Part shown: positions 30,517-40,295 of the stretch, in pieces
How positions within the stretch are numbered: the stretch's first letter is position 1
Layout: each line of letters opens with the position of its first letter
DNA from: Doryteuthis pealeii
Lineage: Eukaryota; Mollusca; Cephalopoda; Myopsida; Loliginidae
Direction of reading: 5' to 3'
Length of the DNA stretch: 64,000 nt
NCBI GenBank assembly: GCA_023376005.1
Contig: CM042145.1
Coordinates: 91,283,188 to 91,347,187, forward strand
The notes under the pieces: generated by a model
What the model saw: only the letters and a program-made list of their open reading frames with translations
What the model was told of the DNA's origin: nothing
Databases searched by the model: none
Made by a program: the position numbers and the translations under genes

Positions 30517-30689
30517 CCAAAGTAGCCCAAATGTGTAAACAAGAATGGCGGAGTTCAACTGTACCCGGTAAGTGGTAGTTCCCAATCCTCCGCTTGAAAT
30601 TCCTGCTTGGGCACAAAATATTTTGTGTTGTGCGTGATTAAAAGTTTATGTTTTTATTTATATTATTATAATATTTATATTCTATTATT

Positions 30690-31140
30690 ATAGGCCATGT
30701 GTCCAATTCGACACATGGCCTAGTGGATAAAGGAGTTAGGTTAAGTGACAGTTATCTCTGGACTGCAGGTTCAATCCTGGTCAAGGGCAGCAGTAACATA
30801 GAATAATAATTAACACAGCTTAACACCTGTATCCCAGCTATGGTTAGGGGAATGAGAACAGGATACCCCCGTGGATTGGATAAAGGGTTAGATTCAAGTT
30901 CTGTGATGGCTCCCGATTACGACAAGAAGGTTCCCGAGTCCGAAAAGAAAGTTCCCGAGTCCGAGAAGGTTCCAGACTCCGATAAGGTTCCCGAGTCCGA
31001 TAAGAAATACCTGAAGAAGGCCGGAGGGCAAATCGGCCCAGATGTTGTACAGATAACAATGAAGATGAGGACAATAGTCCGAATAACGCAGATAATACTA
31101 ATCATCAAGCCTCATCTCAAACATTCAGAGAAATTTTAGT
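30690..31140 (+). mobile_element. SINE family D with in-frame tandem repeats
   Basis: It starts with a 12-bp-arm palindrome GCCATGTGTC...GACACATGGC (30694-30719). A tRNA-like head overlaps it (GGCCTAGTGGATAAAGG, B-box CAGGTTCAATCCTGG). The body matches the 10028-10323 element. From 30917 there are four or five 18-21 bp units of the type AAGGTTCCCGAGTCCGA, then the GAAGAAGGCCGGAGGGCA block. The plus frame 30840-31139 is open through it and translates the tandem part as VPESEK repeats. I treat this as a repeat property, not a gene. Confidence 0.7.
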
Positions 31141-31224
31141 TATTTATTTTATTTATTGTAGTTATAGAAATAACAATTTTTTTTAAACTAGTTAAAATCG
31201 GTACATTATGATATTACATGGTGC

Positions 31225-31812
31225 AGATTCTGGACAGCCCTGTTGACTGGAGCTTTAGAATACACCGACTGCACCTCTGCAGAGGGGTAACCCCCCCCGT
31301 ATGCTGGCCGTGGGTGGCGACCCGTGATGCTTAAGGATGGATTCCTGGTGGATGAGCAGTTCATGACTTTCAACTCTCCACTTTTTCCTTACTTAGGCTA
31401 GACGGGCGGTCGGAGAGGCCCCTCAGAACAATCAGCTAGCAATGTCAAGCCCTAGCACCTATATGATTGTCCCAACCCTATTTCCCTTATGGCAACCTAC
31501 CCAACCCTTTTTATCATATATGTTCTAGAAGGCAATGGCTGAGGTTCTTCATGTCCTGGGTATGACGTTAAACTCTGATGGTGAGTTTCCAGTTCTGGAT
31601 GTCTGGGGAACGTGGAGCATCCCTTCATCACCATTGCTCCCAGGTCCACTCTGACCCGGAGTGGTAATACCTGTTAAGGTCCTATCTATGGGTTAAATAG
31701 AAAAATGTGTTTATAAAAAAAATTGAGTGCCTATCAAGAATGAGTTTATTTAAAAAAACTTTGTTGGCCCACAGAGGTTGATATGCCGTAAAACAAGACA
31801 AAACAAAACAAA
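31225..31812 (+). mobile_element. SINE-like family C (near full length)
   Basis: This is among the most complete copies. GACTGGAGCTTTAGAATAC, CTGCACCTCTGCAGAGGGGT, GGTGGCGACCCGTGATGCTT, TAGGCTAGACGGGCGGTCGG, CACCTATATGATTGTCCCAA, GGAGTGGTAATACCTGTTAA and TGATATGCCGTAAAACAAGA occur in order. CTGCACCTCTGCAGAGG is a palindromic stem near the start. Confidence 0.85.
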
Positions 31813-32715
31813 CCAGATTCTGGATATCCATGGAAGACCTACCAGGAGCGATGACCGATGAGAGGCGAGAATGAATCATGTGAATCCATGATGTCAGCAC
31901 GATTTGCTGCTGCTGATGATGCTGCTGCTGATGATGATATTAACGCTTCTATTTGGAAAGCATTGACGGATTCATAGTTATCTTCGTTATATGGAGAATT
32001 TGGATCATTATAAAAACTAGTAAAAATTGTTTATAAATTATTTTCTCGTAAAACTCCTTACGTTTGAAAACTTTAAATATATATTGAAATAAAACAAACT
32101 ATATGTAAATCAATAACACCGGGTATGTAATTATTAAAACTTGTTTTAACAAACAACGTGTACCGTTAATGTTGCATATTCAATTCCTAAGTATATATAA
32201 TACAGGGTTGTTTTTTATTCTATATATTGACGATTTTGACTACTAATTAATTCCTGACGTAAGCAGTGACATAGTTTCGGTTACAGACAGACATCGAATC
32301 TCCATTATGATAAGACGATATACAGCATGAATGCAGACCCACAAAATTATCATTCATTTGCAAATTTAACTGGAAATTGCTTTAATCTCTATGAGCATGT
32401 TAAAATGTACTTCTTTGAAAAAAATTTGTTTTACCAATTGAAATACGAAAACCGCGTGTTTTGCGTACCTTCCCACCGACACCTGGTGTAAGTTCGAATC
32501 TAGGCAAGGGCATGCCTTCCTAATATTCATTTTCAAAGCAAGTAACTTTTCTTCCTTAATTGTTTGCCACAACAACATCGTATATTTATTTGAACTTGTT
32601 ATTGTCAGTACGGTTTAAGAAAATAAGGAAAAACTGTGAGGGAAATCAAATTCATATGTTCCGCTGTTCCTACAGACGAACATGTTAAACTGGTTATGCA
32701 TACTGTTTTTCATAT

Positions 32716-32720
<5 letters not shown>
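31813..32720. other. AT-rich DNA, no gene
   Basis: A short CTGCTGATGATG repeat lies at 31908-31936. The motif GTAAGTTCGAATCTAGGC (32489-32506) looks like an isolated B box and may be a remnant of a tRNA-headed SINE. No gene is recognised. Confidence 0.4.
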
Positions 32721-32792
<72 letters not shown>

Positions 32793-33059
32793 TGTGTTGC
32801 AAATTAATAAAAAATAGTGTTGTACACAAATAAAAACATATAATATATATATATGATTTTTCTTATCCCCCCTCTCTCACACTCACTCACACATACATAC
32901 ACTTTTCAAAAAAGTGCTTCACTACAAATTGTAGGAGGAATATTACAAGTGTACACACACATACACATGTGTGTGTTGTACACTAATAAGAATAGTGTTG
33001 TATTGTAATAAAAACATAAATAAAGTTTTTTCTTATCCTCTCCTTCTCTCTCTCTCTCC

Positions 33060-33095
<36 letters not shown>

Positions 33096-33100
33096 ACATA
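32721..33100. repeat. CT microsatellites with a duplicated flank
   Basis: CT run 32722-32788. The following AATAAAAAATAGTGTTGTA.. block (32803-32870) recurs diverged at 32983-33040 (AATAAGAATAGTGTTGTA). A second CT run follows at 33043-33094. So a CT tract plus flank was duplicated in tandem. Confidence 0.8.
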
Positions 33101-33772
33101 CATATATGTATGCGTATATGTGTGAAAGAGAAACAGATAGTGAGAAGGAGAGGGGAAATAAGAAAAACGCGTGTGTGTGTCAGAGAGAGAGAGAGGGGTC
33201 AACTAGAAAGACAGATAGTTAGAAGGCGGAGTGATTAATTAGAAAAACACACACACACATACATATATAATATATACACGAACCGAAAGTATTCGGTCAG
33301 CCAAAAATGGAGAAATAATTAACATTTTTAAAGACTCGAAGATCAAAAAAATTATTAGAAAGCTTGAAAAAAAGGATAAAAAATTGAAAATAATAAGGAT
33401 TCTGTTTTTTAACGAAATTTGTTTACATATATATGTTTATGTGTGTGTGTGTGTGTGTGTGTGTGTGGTGTGCCATTCAGAGGTGCCGCCTTAGCTGAAT
33501 TACAATTACACGCACGAACACAAGCACATGGACACACACACAGAGCTGGGTAAACTTATAATAAAGTGAAACACAGAATTGTACAAGTGCATAATACCCC
33601 ATAATCAACATAACCCACCCTTTTTTATATTTCCTAACTCCGAGTTTCATGTTTTTACAAGCATCAGACGAGCAGATGTTACTCACAGCCACGTTGAAGT
33701 CGGCGCTTGAATACTTTGCAAAAACTGGTTGGAACCATATTAAACACTCACAAGTGTGTATATATATATATG

Positions 33773-33775
<3 letters not shown>
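33101..33775. other. Simple-repeat-rich DNA
   Basis: GA and CA short tracts, GT tract 33438-33468. The minus frame 33477-33851 starts in a TA tract. Its non-repeat part is not recognised. Confidence 0.4.

Positions 33776-33841
<66 letters not shown>
33776..33841. repeat. TA microsatellite
   Basis: A nearly pure TA tract of about 65 bp. Confidence 0.95.
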
Positions 33842-33842
<1 letters not shown>

Positions 33843-33961
33843 TCGGGCCATGGTCCATGTTAGGTCAGCTGGCAGAGCTTGTTGACCAAATCAATCGATC
33901 GATTGATTTATTGATATACTCCTGATACAAGGTCACAAACCATGTGACAGCAAACAATATT

Positions 33962-34062
<101 letters not shown>

Positions 34063-34218
34063 CTGATGATATGTTTGGTATATTCATAAATAAAGAGTGC
34101 TCATTATTATTAATATCTCAAGTATATCTAGGTTAAGGTAGTGAAAACATGAAGTCAACGCCGCTTGGTAACAGGCGATTTATCGCCTATGCGATTTTCA
34201 AACCAAGTAATGTCTTAG

Positions 34219-34221
<3 letters not shown>

Positions 34222-34282
<61 letters not shown>
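34222..34282. repeat. CT microsatellite
   Basis: A poly-C start (34220s) then a CT run of about 56 bp. Confidence 0.95.
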
Positions 34283-34284
<2 letters not shown>

Positions 34285-34707
34285 GCATATTCTATTTAAA
34301 ATAACAGACAGGAATTTGGTGTTCATTCACATCTAACTTGAAACAAACCACTCTCAAACCTGTTAAAAAGGCTCATTAGCCAGGTGCCTTCACTACAGAG
34401 GCAAATAAGAAAAATAATATGTGGATGATTTATTATTTGGTAGAATGTTCCGACATTGAGTGTTTCGATTGATGGATGCATAGTCTTAAATCATTTTTTT
34501 TAAATAAAGAAACATACTAAATACATATTTATTCCAAATATCAATAAATCCTCCTCATTTTCTCATTTTTCAACATATGTAATGGGGTCTGGCTGATGTT
34601 ATATCCATTAAATCAACTGTTATCTTACCAACATTTTTATACTCTACGTGATTTGAATTAACTTATTCCAGTCTAAATATGTTTTCGATGTGTTCATTTT
34701 TTGTTTT

Positions 34708-35107
34708 AATGCCTTGACTTGTGAACGATACTTTGAGAATTTACCTTTCGGCACAATGTTTGTTTGAGGACGTCATATGTCTCCGATACTGATGACGTCA
34801 TGTGTCTTACATACTGATGACGTCAAATTGTCAATGGCTGACTTGCAACTTACGCACAATATTCCATTCCACACATGTCACACAATGCAACTTGTTATTT
34901 AAGAACTTCTTATCGTGGTGTAATAGTTAGCAACCTAGTCTTGCAGATCCATTATAATTGATTAGCGCTGGATGCCCTATACATCCGATCTTATGTCACA
35001 AACTAGCCATGGTGAACAGGTTGGCTAAAAAAGGGGATTTCATGGTGATGTGAGCGTTAGCAAACTATTCTCGCAGATCCATTATTACTGATCAGGTGGT
35101 AGGAGGG
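34708..35107 (+). repeat. Duplicated segment, copy 1, with CRE-like motifs
   Basis: It matches 36670-37104 closely (TGCCTTGACTTGTGAACG..., CACAATATTCCATTCCACAC, TTATTTAAGAACTTCTTATC). It contains TGACGTCA at 34793-34800 and 34818-34825 in a 25-bp tandem unit (ATACTGATGACGTCA...). The 3' half of the segment is a SINE E copy. Confidence 0.88.
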
Positions 35108-35245
35108 TGTTTTCTGTAGTGGTTGGAGCGGAACCAAAATTTTTACATATTGGCAAAAAGCACTGAATAATTCGTTCAATCCCCGCTGGATGCCTTCTAC
35201 TCGTGACCTTGTGTCACATCCCACCGAACGTGCTGGGTAAATATC
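34914..35245 (+). mobile_element. Two SINE E copies in tandem
   Basis: Copy one, 34914-35030: TGGTGTAATAGTTAGCAACC, CTTATGTCACAAAC. Copy two, 35040-35245: GATGTGAGCGTTAGCAAACT, CCGCTGGATGCC, GACCTTGTGTCACATCCCAC. Copy two is interrupted at about 35093-35180 by a segment (GGTGGTAGGAGGGTGTTTTC...AAAGCACTGAAT) that recurs at 35303-35393. Confidence 0.75.
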
Positions 35246-35440
35246 TTCAATGCAACTTGTTATTTTACTTCTGCATTTCTGTATAGATTTGATTGTGCGA
35301 TAAGGTGATAGGAGGATGTTGTCTGTTGTGGTTTGTAGCGGAAGGAAGGTAGCCCAAAAATTTTGAAAATATCTGCTAAAAGCACTGAATTTTTTTCTCT
35401 ATACATATTTCCTCCAATACAAGCAAGGGTGATTCTTAAC

Positions 35441-35592
35441 TGATTCGTCACTGGAATAATGTTTGCCTCTCAAACCCTCTTTCATGGGGCCGAAGAAAGG
35501 AAATCATTATTCCAGTGATGAGGAAGTGAAATATGTTGTTAAGAAGTGGCTCAAAGAACAGTCAGCATAATTTTACGGGGCAGGGAACTGGA
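35441..35592 (+). mobile_element. Fold-back mariner derivative, copy 2 (truncated both sides)
   Basis: The minus stub 35441-35490 (TTCGTCACTGGAATAATG, CTTTCATGGGGCCGAAG) joins a plus arm that encodes HYSSDEEVKYVVKKWLKEQS before a TAA. It breaks off at 35592 (GGGGCAGGGAACTGG). The junction is the same as in the full copy at 36170. Confidence 0.8.
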
Positions 35593-35754
35593 ACTTTACC
35601 TCCGGATGCAGTTTACCATCATACCTAGGACACTCATTTGGATGGACGGGAGATCTTATTCCTCTTTCTTCCGACTGGGCGGTAGATCCACTAAGGAAAA
35701 GGCGATGAGGATTTTCAATGTATTACTACTCAGTTGTGGGTAGGATCCATGTAT

Positions 35755-35888
35755 ATATTTACCCAACCCCTCCGTCACTAGAAGAATGTGACACAAGTTC
35801 AATTTATGTATAGTTGGTTTGAATTTCGAGTTTTCCCTCACCTAAAAGTGTCTCCCTACCAAAGCTAAAGAGTCCCAGTGTGCCCTAC
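35755..35888 (-). mobile_element. SINE family B, tail part, split by mariner insertion
   Basis: ACCCAACCCCTCCGTCACTA, GAATGTGACACAAG, TTTGAATTTCGAGTTTTCC, AGTCCCAGTGTGCCCTAC, then the insertion begins at the TA at 35889. Confidence 0.88.
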
Positions 35889-36458
35889 TACAAGGGAGAG
35901 TAAAAAAAGTAATGCCATTTTGTTTAGGACAAGTATAATTACCAACACGGGAACATGTATCATACATCAAAATGAAGCTGTCCCTCTTTGAATCACATCC
36001 CTGCTTCTCCACATAGTCACCGTTTCTCTCAATAGCAATGTTCCACCTTCGAAAGAGGGCATGTATCCCTGTCCCGTAAAATTCTGTTGACTGTTTTTTG
36101 AGCCACTTTTTTTTACTACAGATTTCACTTCCTCGTCACTGGAATAATGTTTGCCTTTCAAACCCTTATTCATGGGGCCGAAGAGAGGAAAACATTATTC
36201 CAGTGATGAGGAAGTGCAATCAGTGGTGAAGAAGTGGCTCAAAGAACAGTCAACATAATTTTACGGGCCAGGGATACATGGATAGATGCTCTCATTCAAA
36301 GGTGGAACATTGCTATTGAAAAAAACGCTGAATATCTGGTGAGATAGGGATGTGATCTACAGAGGACCAACTTCATTTTAATTTATGATAAATGTTCCTG
36401 TGTTGGTAATTATACTTGTCCTAAACAAAATGGCATTACTGTTTGACTCACCCTCGTA
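35889..36458. mobile_element. Fold-back mariner derivative, copy 3 (complete, TA-flanked)
   Basis: Two inverted arms, 35889-36170 and 36175-36458, each run from a mariner-like end (CAAGGGAGAGTAAAAAAAGT on the left; TTTGACTCACCCTCG on the right) to a head-to-head junction at the sequence CATGGGGCCGAAG. Each arm encodes the same C-terminal transposase segment: KHYSSDEEVKSVVKK on the minus strand, and KHYSSDEEVQSVVKKWLKEQ on the plus strand followed by a stop. The two arms together are about 570 bp. Each is broken by stops or frameshifts, so no protein is made. TA lies at both borders and the host SINE resumes exactly after the second TA. Confidence 0.9.
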
Positions 36459-36565
36459 TTTACCCAAAGCAGGAAGGGGATAACACATGGATTCATGCTT
36501 TTCCCAAGAACATTAGCGCGAAATGAAACGCAATCCGCATCGTCCAGGATTTGAACTCGGGTTGC
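36459..36565 (-). mobile_element. SINE family B, head part after mariner insertion
   Basis: TTTACCCAAAGCAGGAAGGG, CTTTTCCCAAGAACATTAGC, CCAGGATTTGAACTCGGGT. Together with 35755-35888 it rebuilds one family B copy. Confidence 0.88.
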
Positions 36566-36669
36566 CTATCAAATCTCTTACATTCTTTATATATTCTCCA
36601 CCAATGTTCCTTTATAAAAGGACATACATTGAATTGTTTGTACAACAGACATACAGAATATTTCTTTTT
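36566..36669 (+). repeat. TATAAAAGGACAT repeat unit, copy 1
   Basis: TTATATATTCTCCACCAATG, TTCCTTTATAAAAGGACATA, TTGTTTGTACAACAGACATA. The same unit recurs twice in tandem at 37165-37260 and 37261-37370. TTTATAAAAGGAC contains a TATA-box-like TATAAAAG, but this is a repeat and no gene follows. Confidence 0.75.
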
Positions 36670-37104
36670 TTTAATGCCTTGACTTGTGAACGGTACTTTA
36701 AGAATTTACGTTTCGGCACAATGTTTGTTTGAGGACGTCATATGTCTCCGATACTGATGTCGTCATGTGCCTTCGATACTGATGACGTCATGTGTCTTAC
36801 ATACTGATGACGTCAAATTGTCAATGGCCGTCTCGCAACTTACGCACAATATTCCATTCCACACACGCCATACAATGCAACTTGTTATTTAAGAACTTCT
36901 TATCGTTGTGTAATAGTTAGCAACCTAGTCTTGCAGATCCATTATAATTGATTAGCGCTGGATGCCCTATACATCCGACCTTATGTCACAAACTAGCCAT
37001 GGTGAACAGGTTGGCTAAAATAGGGGATTTCATCATGAAGTGAGGGTTAGCAAACTATTCTCGCAGATCCATTATTACTGATCAGGTGGTTGGAGGGTGT
37101 TTTC
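36670..37104 (+). repeat. Duplicated segment, copy 2, with CRE-like motifs
   Basis: Second copy of 34708-35107. It has one extra unit of the 25-bp CRE-like tandem (TGACGTCA at 36783-36790 and 36808-36815, plus a mutated GATGTCGTCA at 36757). SINE E lies in its 3' half. Confidence 0.88.
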
Positions 37105-37370
37105 TTTGAGTCACAACAGATTTCACTTCCTCGTCACAGGATTTGAACTCGGGTTTGAACTCTTACATTCCTTATATATTCTCCACCAATTTTCCTTTAT
37201 AAAAGGACATGCTTTCAATTGTTTGTACAACAGACATACAGAATACTTCTTTTTTTTATATATAGATTATTTATATATTCTCCTCCAAGTTTCCTGTATA
37301 AAAGGACATGCGCATAGTCGTTGTACAAACAAACATACAGAAACTTTCTTTTAATATATATAGATTATCA
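37105..37370 (+). repeat. SINE/mariner scraps and TATAAAAGGACAT units 2 and 3
   Basis: 37108-37137 holds a scrap of the mariner junction (CAACAGATTTCACTTCCTCG). 37138-37155 holds SINE B head sequence. Two tandem copies of the 36566-36669 unit follow. The order mirrors 35889-36669 with the middle deleted. Confidence 0.65.
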
Positions 37371-37944
37371 AAAGAAGGCAAAAACGAACTTTGTTCATGA
37401 GAAAAGTGCGACTTATTGATTGGCAAGTCAAATCGGACATTTTTTCTTTGCATCATGGGATACTTTTATAAACTACTATCTTTTCTATGATTCTTCCTGC
37501 TTTGTAATTTGTTAATGTAATAATGTTTCAAGCCATTGTAAAATAAAAAAGGAAAGTCCTTTTTTCTTTCTTTCTTTTTTATTTTTTATAAAAAGCAGAA
37601 CAAGCACGACTTTTCCAAGTGTTTCAAAATAGCTTAAACAAGTCCTTTGTCCTATTTTCACTACTATGAGTTTGTTTCTATTTTTGAAAAATCATTTAAA
37701 ATAGCTAATTAGAAGTTGGAAAATACGAGATGGGATCAAAAAGAAACGAAGCTGAATCTCTAATTTTAAAATTAACTGAGTGCAGCCATATTAGAAGGCA
37801 AGAAATGTCATTGTGGCATTTAAATTTTAAAATGTTACCCCATGCCTAAAGTATCAACATGCACATGTAGATTCCCTGACACGGTTATCCATTCTCTATT
37901 TCTCTTTATATATATGTGGTATGTGTGCGCGCATATGTATGATT
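37371..37944. other. Unassigned AT-rich DNA
   Basis: No gene or element is recognised. Confidence 0.35.
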
Positions 37945-38055
37945 TTAGATAGATAGATAGATAATGAACAGATAGGTTCATAGACAGATTGATATGAACA
38001 AAGATCGATAGATATATAGATAGATAGGGACCGATATATATAGATAGAGCGGGGC

Positions 38056-38109
<54 letters not shown>

Positions 38110-38175
38110 AGATAGATAGATAGGGACCTATATATATATATATGAGAGAGAGAGATAACGAGAGATAGATAGATT
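37945..38175. repeat. GATA and TA simple repeats
   Basis: GATAGATAGATAGATA at 37947-37962, GATAGATAGGGACC units, a TA tract 38057-38106, and AGAGAGAGA/GATA to 38172. The 128-codon minus frame here is repeat-derived. Confidence 0.92.
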
Positions 38176-38206
38176 GGTTTCTTTTAAGAAACAACACAGA
38201 AAGTAT

Positions 38207-38320
38207 ACAATCAACGTACAACGAATGTGATTCCCTAACCTATAGTCGAGTTGATATGCATTTACAATCAACGTACAACGAATGTGATTCCCTAACCTAT
38301 AGTCGAGTTGATATGCCATT
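38207..38320 (+). repeat. Tandem duplication, 57-bp unit
   Basis: CAATCAACGTACAACGAATG ... TCGAGTTGATATGC occurs twice at period 57 (38207-38263 and 38264-38320), almost identical. The GAGTTGATATGCC..TTAAAATCAAAC end resembles the tip of family C. Confidence 0.9.
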
Positions 38321-38810
38321 AAAATCAAACAACCAATTAATGATCATCTCATAAATAAATATATATTGCCGCACACAATATTACTTCAGCCAAACAATTT
38401 TTGTTGTTGTCTCTTGTTTGTTTGGTTTTTTTCCCTATGTAGGATTATCCTCGCTAGGTGCTCCATGCTTCTGGCCTTGTGTCAGATTCGGCTGAACTTA
38501 GTAAATGACGACGTATCAATGTGAATCTGGCTTTCTGAGACTGAATCAAGTCTAAAGCACGAAACCATTTTGATGATAGTCTGACCTGCGTTCCTCATTC
38601 TCCACTATTTCCTCTTATTCACAAAAAGAAAAAATACCTAAGCCATTACATTGAGTACAAGCTGGTTTTATTAACAAAGTCAGCCTTTGCCTGTTTGTTT
38701 TTTTTTTTGTTTGTTTAACCGTACTAACATTTAACCTATATATGTACGAGGTATGATTAAACGAAGACTGAAGCTTCAATTTCTGGAAGGAGTACATCTG
38801 GATTAGTAAA
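38321..38810. other. Unassigned DNA with a SINE E 3' scrap
   Basis: 38443-38510 (TCCTCGCTAGGTGCTCCATG, CTTGTGTCAGATTCGGC) is a SINE E 3' fragment. The rest, including 38660-38800, partly resembles 40440-40545 (TTTAACCGTACTAACATTTA). No gene is seen. Confidence 0.45.
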
Positions 38811-39173
38811 TTGACCGAAAGGATAAATTACACCGACAGCTATAATAATAATAATAATGATAATAATTTCCGGAACTTACAAACGGACTACCTTATCTCA
38901 GTAACTTATCTTGTAAGTTACTCTGGACCATTATTAAAATGGACAAGAGAGGAACTCCGACAGATGGACCAAAGCACAAGGAAATTGATGACAATGCACA
39001 AGGCATTATACCCGAGATATAACATAGACTATATGTATCAAGAAAATAAAGAGGGAGAGGTCTCGCCACTATTGAGGATTGCGTATGCGACGATTTAGGG
39101 ACTCGAAGAATTCACTAAAAAGAGCAAAGAAAGACTAATTGCAGCAGCTAGTAACAGCAATTGCAACATATAG
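38811..39173 (+). pseudogene. Non-LTR retrotransposon ORF2 C-terminal fragment
   Basis: The plus frame encodes ...LKWTREELRQMDQSTRKLMT, MHKALYPRYNIDYMY and then EGEVSPLLRIAYATI. A TAG at 39096-39098 interrupts it, and the same frame continues GLEEFTKKSKERLIAAASNS to a second TAG at 39171. KWTxxELxxxDxxTRKLMTMxxALxPRxDxDRLY is a well-known segment downstream of the reverse transcriptase domain in animal non-LTR elements. TAG probably replaces CAG (Gln). The RT core is missing upstream. Confidence 0.85.
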
Positions 39174-39295
39174 ATAAAAATGCAACAAAATCCAGAAACT
39201 TTCTTACTTACTAGCAATGCCCAGTATGTCTTGTTCATCTTACTTGAATTATTTGTGAGATTTTAGGTCAAAGACTGTATAGCTACTGCTATTAT

Positions 39296-39425
39296 TATTT
39301 CACTCCTTGTGAGTTTTTCACACCAGCGTAAGCTGATGGACTTTCATTGGAGTCTGAGTGACAACAAGTCTCCTCAGGTCTCCAGGACTCTTCTGAGTAT
39401 TCTAGCCGATTTCAACAACTAGAAT
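39296..39425 (-). mobile_element. LINE 3' end (C-terminal codons plus UTR)
   Basis: The minus strand reads SARILRRVLET-stop-GDLLSLRLQ-stop and then the short UTR ending TGTGAAAAACTCACAAGGAG. It parallels the ORF end at 43770-43814 (SAGILRVLETRGDLLSLSLQ). Confidence 0.78.
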
Positions 39426-39434
39426 ACCCAGAAG

Positions 39435-39437
<3 letters not shown>

Positions 39438-39473
<36 letters not shown>

Positions 39474-39531
39474 TCACTTTTTGTGAGTTTTTCACACCAG
39501 CATAAGCTGATGGACTTTCATTGGAGTCTAT
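39438..39531 (-). mobile_element. ATT microsatellite plus second truncated LINE 3' tip
   Basis: An ATT run at 39438-39472, then TTTCACTTTTTGTGAGTTTT and CACACCAGCATAAGCTGATG, repeating the first 80 bases of the 39296 copy before SINE E begins. The ATT run is the LINE's own 3' microsatellite. Confidence 0.72.
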
Positions 39532-39670
39532 ATTTACCCACTTTTGCCACGGATAGGATGTGACATATGGTCGCAATTATGGTGAATCCAGCGAGGATCG
39601 AACTCACTATTCAGTAGTAATAGATCTGCAAGACTAGCTTGCCAGCCATTACACCACGATGGCACGCCCG
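39531..39670 (-). mobile_element. SINE family E
   Basis: In reverse: TATTTACCCACTTTTGCCAC, GTGACATATGGTCGC, AGCGAGGATCGAACTCACTA (B box), GCCAGCCATTACACCACGAT (A box side). Confidence 0.85.
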
Positions 39671-39689
39671 TATTTATCCAATCCGTTTG

Positions 39690-40295
39690 CCACTGCCGCC
39701 CTGTCGGCTGAGGTGTTAGAATACTTCGACTGCACCTCTGCAGAGGGATAAGACTCCTAATTGGGCCACCTGTTGACCGTAGGTGGCGACCCGTGATGCT
39801 TAAGGATGGAACCCAGGTGGTTGAGCAGTCCATGGCATGCAGCACTCCACTTTGGCCCTTACTTGGGCTAAACGCGCATTCGGTTGGTCACGTCAAGCCC
39901 TAGTACCTATATGATTGCCCCAAATCTATTGCCCTTATGGCAAGCCCCAACCCTTTTTATCATATCGATGCTAGAAGGCGGTGGCTGAGGGTCTTCATGT
40001 CCTGGATATGACGTTAAACTCTATCTGATGGTGAGGTTCCAGTTCGGGAGGTTTGGAACACCCCTTCATCACCATTGTGACCCAGAGTGGTAGTACCTGT
40101 TAGGGTCCTATCTATGGGTTAAATACAAAAATGTACCTGAGTGGTAGTACCTGTTAGGATCCTATCTATGGGTTAGATAGAAAAATGTGTTTATAAAAAA
40201 AAGTTGAATATCCATTAAGAAGGAATGTATTTCCAAAACATTGTCGGCATTAAATGACCCACCGAGGTTGATATGCCGTAAAACAAAACAAAACG
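39690..40295 (+). mobile_element. SINE-like family C (full length, with internal duplication)
   Basis: GCCCTGTCGGCTGAGGTGTT, CTGCACCTCTGCAGAGGGAT, GTGGCGACCCGTGATGCTTA, TAGTACCTATATGATTGCCC, GACGTTAAACTCTATCTGAT, and the tip TTGATATGCCGTAAAACAAA. The GAGTGGTAGTACCTGTTAGG block is present twice at period 54 (40085 and 40139). Confidence 0.88.

Noticed and set aside
32480..32520. Isolated tRNA B-box-like GTAAGTTCGAATC
   Set aside because: No matching A box or known SINE body at the expected distance.
36590..36640. TATA-box promoter (TATAAAAGG)
   Set aside because: The motif is part of a repeat unit present three times, with no gene downstream.
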